NCBI GenBank assembly: GCA_026169575.1
Contig: JAPFCT010000111.1
Coordinates: 1 to 8,132 of the forward strand
Length of the DNA: 8,132 bases
Reading direction: 5' to 3'
Origin: Faecalimonas sp.
Lineage (GTDB): Bacteria > Bacillota_A > Clostridia > Lachnospirales > Lachnospiraceae
A program made the position numbers and the translations under genes. The notes under the pieces are model-generated. The model searched no databases. It had not been told where the DNA came from and saw nothing but the letters and a program-made list of their open reading frames with translations. How positions within the stretch are numbered: the first letter of the stretch is position 1; each line of letters starts with the position of its first letter. Positions 6,969-8,132 of this stretch are shown piece by piece.

Positions 6969-7435
6969 ATGCAAGCAGAAAATATACTCGCTAAAAATAT
7001 TTCAGCAGCAGGCAGGAAGTCCTCTTACGATGCTGCCTGTAAGCGCCTCCTTGCCAATAAGATTATTCTGGCATGGATCATAAAAAGTTGTCTGATTGAA
7101 TATAAAGACTGTGATGTAAAGGAAATTGCAGAATGTTACATTGAAGGAGAACCTCAGGTTTCCAGCATAACTGTCAATCCAGATGAATCTTCCAACACAG
7201 AACAGATTACCGGAATGGCAACGGAAGACGCTACTCCATCCATGAGGAAAATATAATCGGTGATGTGCACGAGATTCCCCAAAACTATGATCTTCTCTCT
7301 GCAGTCATAATCTGCCTGAGTGATTCTGAGCAGGAGGCTGACGGCGGCGTGTTAAAATTATTAGAAGTACTGCTCTCCCCTACTCGAGAGACAGCAGAAA
7401 AAAAGCAAATTTTGCAAGATGATTTTCATAAATTA
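6969..7435 (+). pseudogene. Rpn-family PD-(D/E)XK nuclease/putative transposase, internally deleted and truncated
   Basis: The ATG at 6969 follows GGTGG (6958-6962) by 6 nt and opens 95 codons. Residues 1-90 (starting MQAENILAKNISAAGRKSS) resemble the N-terminus of the Lachnospiraceae family annotated as Rpn recombination-promoting nuclease or PD-(D/E)XK transposase. After ATEDATPS the frame ends MRKI-stop (7256). From about 7241 a different frame continues with HEENIIGDVHEIPQNYDLLSA and a leucine-rich stretch up to DDF (about 7435), resembling the family's C-terminal part. The middle, which in intact members carries the nuclease core, is missing. By my memory of intact proteins (about 300 aa), over 100 codons are lost. 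Past 7435 the reading frame runs into IS200/IS605 end sequence, so the tail was probably cut by that insertion. The family assignment is from recalled similarity and was not searched. Confidence 0.72.
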
Positions 7436-7462
7436 AATCCTTTCGTTTGCCATAGGCGGAAA

Positions 7463-7484
7463 CCCACTACCTTCAGGTGGTGGG
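7463..7484. repeat. Left-end subterminal hairpin of the IS200/IS605 element
   Basis: CCCACTACC (7463-7471) and GGTGGTGGG (7476-7484) form a 9 bp stem with one G-T pair and a TTCA loop. Imperfect palindromes like this near each end are what TnpA recognises in this family. It sits 25 bp past the tnpA stop; in the tnpA direction it is followed by TTT, so it may also end tnpA transcription. Confidence 0.75.
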
Positions 7485-7508
7485 AGGAGCCTTGTGAATC
7501 TTTAGCCA

Positions 7509-7907
7509 TTAACCCTGACTCTCAATATACTTTTGTATAGTCGCTGACGATACTTCTCCAATACTGCAAGCAAAGTATCCGTCTGACCAAAATATCCTTT
7601 TCTTCCAATACTGTTTAGACAGAAACAAACCATACTTTTGTCATAGGTAATATGTTGTTTCTTGTTTTACAATCTTAACAATGTCGCAAACCCTATCCCT
7701 CGTATCATAACTTATTAAGAAATGCATGTGGTCTGTTTCCATAGTAATTATTTCGTAGCCACGAGTATTGGCTATATCAAAAATCTTTTGCTTAACATCG
7801 TCAGCAATAGAACCTTTTAGTAGTTGCTTACGATATTTAGTTACAAGAACTATATGTACTTTTAGGCTGTATTTTCGTCTGTTATGACGATTATAGCTAT
7901 TGTCCAT
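7509..7907 (-). pseudogene. tnpA: IS200/IS605 Y1 transposase TnpA, interrupted by one in-frame TGA
   Basis: The ATG at 7907-7905 has AGAGGT just upstream. The frame gives 88 residues, a TGA at 7643-7641, then 43 further in-frame residues to TAA at 7511-7509: 132 codons, the normal length for this family. The first part has YSLKVHIVLVTKYRKQLL (13-30) and the metal-binding HUH motif HMH at 60-62. The second has YWKKRIFWSDGYFACSIG and ATIQKYIESQG, where Y127 matches the catalytic tyrosine that cuts and joins single-stranded ends. The stop falls after TTYYL, where relatives commonly have Trp, so TGG to TGA is the likely change. The product would hold the HUH motif but lack the tyrosine and should be inactive. 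TnpA acts as a dimer on IS ends. Suppression of the TGA, or supply from another copy, cannot be excluded. Confidence 0.85.
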
Positions 7908-7926
7908 AGTTTACCTCTGATAATTA

Positions 7927-7955
7927 TTAACTTTCACTATATGCTGTTATATACT
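7927..7955 (+). promoter_or_regulatory. Possible tnpB promoter
   Basis: TTAACT (7927-7932) and TATACT (7950-7955) are 17 nt apart in the 83 bp between the divergent tnpA and tnpB starts. The -35 matches four of six and the -10 five of six. In this AT-rich stretch chance matches are common. Confidence 0.4.
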
Positions 7956-7990
7956 ATATCTAGTGGAATATCAATGAAGGGAGTACATCT

Positions 7991-8132
7991 ATGGAACAGA
8001 TGACTATAACAGCAAAAGTTCAAATAGTCGCCACGGATACAGATAAAGTTTTGCTTGATGAAACTATGTCTGTTTATCGTGATGCCTGTAATTATGTTTC
8101 AGACTATGTATTCCAAACTCATGATTTAAAGC
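7991..8132 (+). CDS. tnpB: TnpB (IS605 OrfB-type RNA-guided nuclease), N-terminus only
   Basis: The ATG at 7991 is preceded by AAGGGAG with about 8 nt spacing and opens 47 codons with no stop up to the window edge. The protein begins MEQMTITAKVQI and continues with VYRDACNYVSDYVFQTH (29-45), matching the N-terminal part of Firmicute IS605 OrfB/TnpB proteins. TnpB is an RuvC-type nuclease guided by an omega RNA from the element's right end; it cuts the empty donor site and helps keep the element. The RuvC residues, zinc finger and guide RNA lie outside, so it cannot be judged intact. It is divergent from tnpA across 83 bp. Confidence 0.82.
   Translation, partial: MEQMTITAKVQIVATDTDKVLLDETMSVYRDACNYVSDYVFQTHDLK

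Larger units (their letters stand above)
7436..8132. mobile_element. IS200/IS605-type element with divergent tnpA and tnpB, right part beyond the window
   Basis: A subterminal hairpin (7463-7484), a leftward Y1 transposase gene and a rightward tnpB together give the classic IS605 layout. Such elements move as single-stranded DNA, with no terminal inverted repeats and no target duplication; insertion follows a short target motif. The exact left boundary is not fixed. I place it near 7436, where similarity of the upstream reading frame to Rpn proteins stops. The right end and the tnpB guide-RNA region are outside. This stretch is visibly more AT-rich than the genes to the left, which suggests acquisition. 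Confidence 0.82.

Noticed and set aside
7265..7540. 91-codon plus-strand frame taken as a complete gene
   Set aside because: Only about the first 57 codons resemble anything (Rpn C-terminus). The remainder crosses the IS hairpin and antisense tnpA, so it is a fusion of relic and element end.

Overview
The window looks like chromosome from a Gram-positive, spore-forming gut Firmicute, most likely a Lachnospiraceae relative (Dorea, Mediterraneibacter or Blautia type). The taxonomy is inference. It rests on a SpoIID-type sporulation gene with a sigma-E-like promoter, an ileS controlled by a T-box riboswitch, strong AGGAGG-type ribosome sites, and a right-hand flank carrying an Rpn-type nuclease relic and an IS200/IS605 element of kinds I know from that family.

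Layout. Positions 1-6784 are all read on the minus strand, from right to left. A promoter at 6756-6784 drives a leader of about 385 nt holding an isoleucine T-box (about 6495-6749), then ileS (3256-6363, type-2-like isoleucyl-tRNA synthetase, 1035 aa). After 98 bp comes glgP (683-3157, glycogen/alpha-glucan phosphorylase, 824 aa, GTG start), with a strong hairpin just before its ribosome site. A weak terminator-like hairpin follows glgP. Next is the start of a SpoIID/LytB-domain gene (535 down to the left edge, incomplete) with its own sigma-E-like promoter. The three genes share no pathway. ileS and glgP may be co-transcribed because no U-tract terminator separates them, while the spoIID-like gene appears to be a separate sporulation unit.

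Positions about 6830-8132 form an accessory flank. On the plus strand there is a broken Rpn-family (PD-(D/E)XK nuclease/putative transposase) gene that has lost its central catalytic part and changed frame. Its tail is cut by an IS200/IS605-type element: a left-end hairpin at 7463-7484, a leftward tnpA broken by one in-frame TGA, and a rightward tnpB whose first 47 codons reach the window edge.

I see no convincing undescribed multi-gene system. The observations most worth following up are the nonsense-broken TnpA next to an apparently open tnpB, the retained C-terminal piece of the rpn relic, the T-box with an unusual bulge, the hairpin/pseudoknot in the glgP leader, and the sigma-E-like promoter that almost overlaps the spoIID ribosome site.
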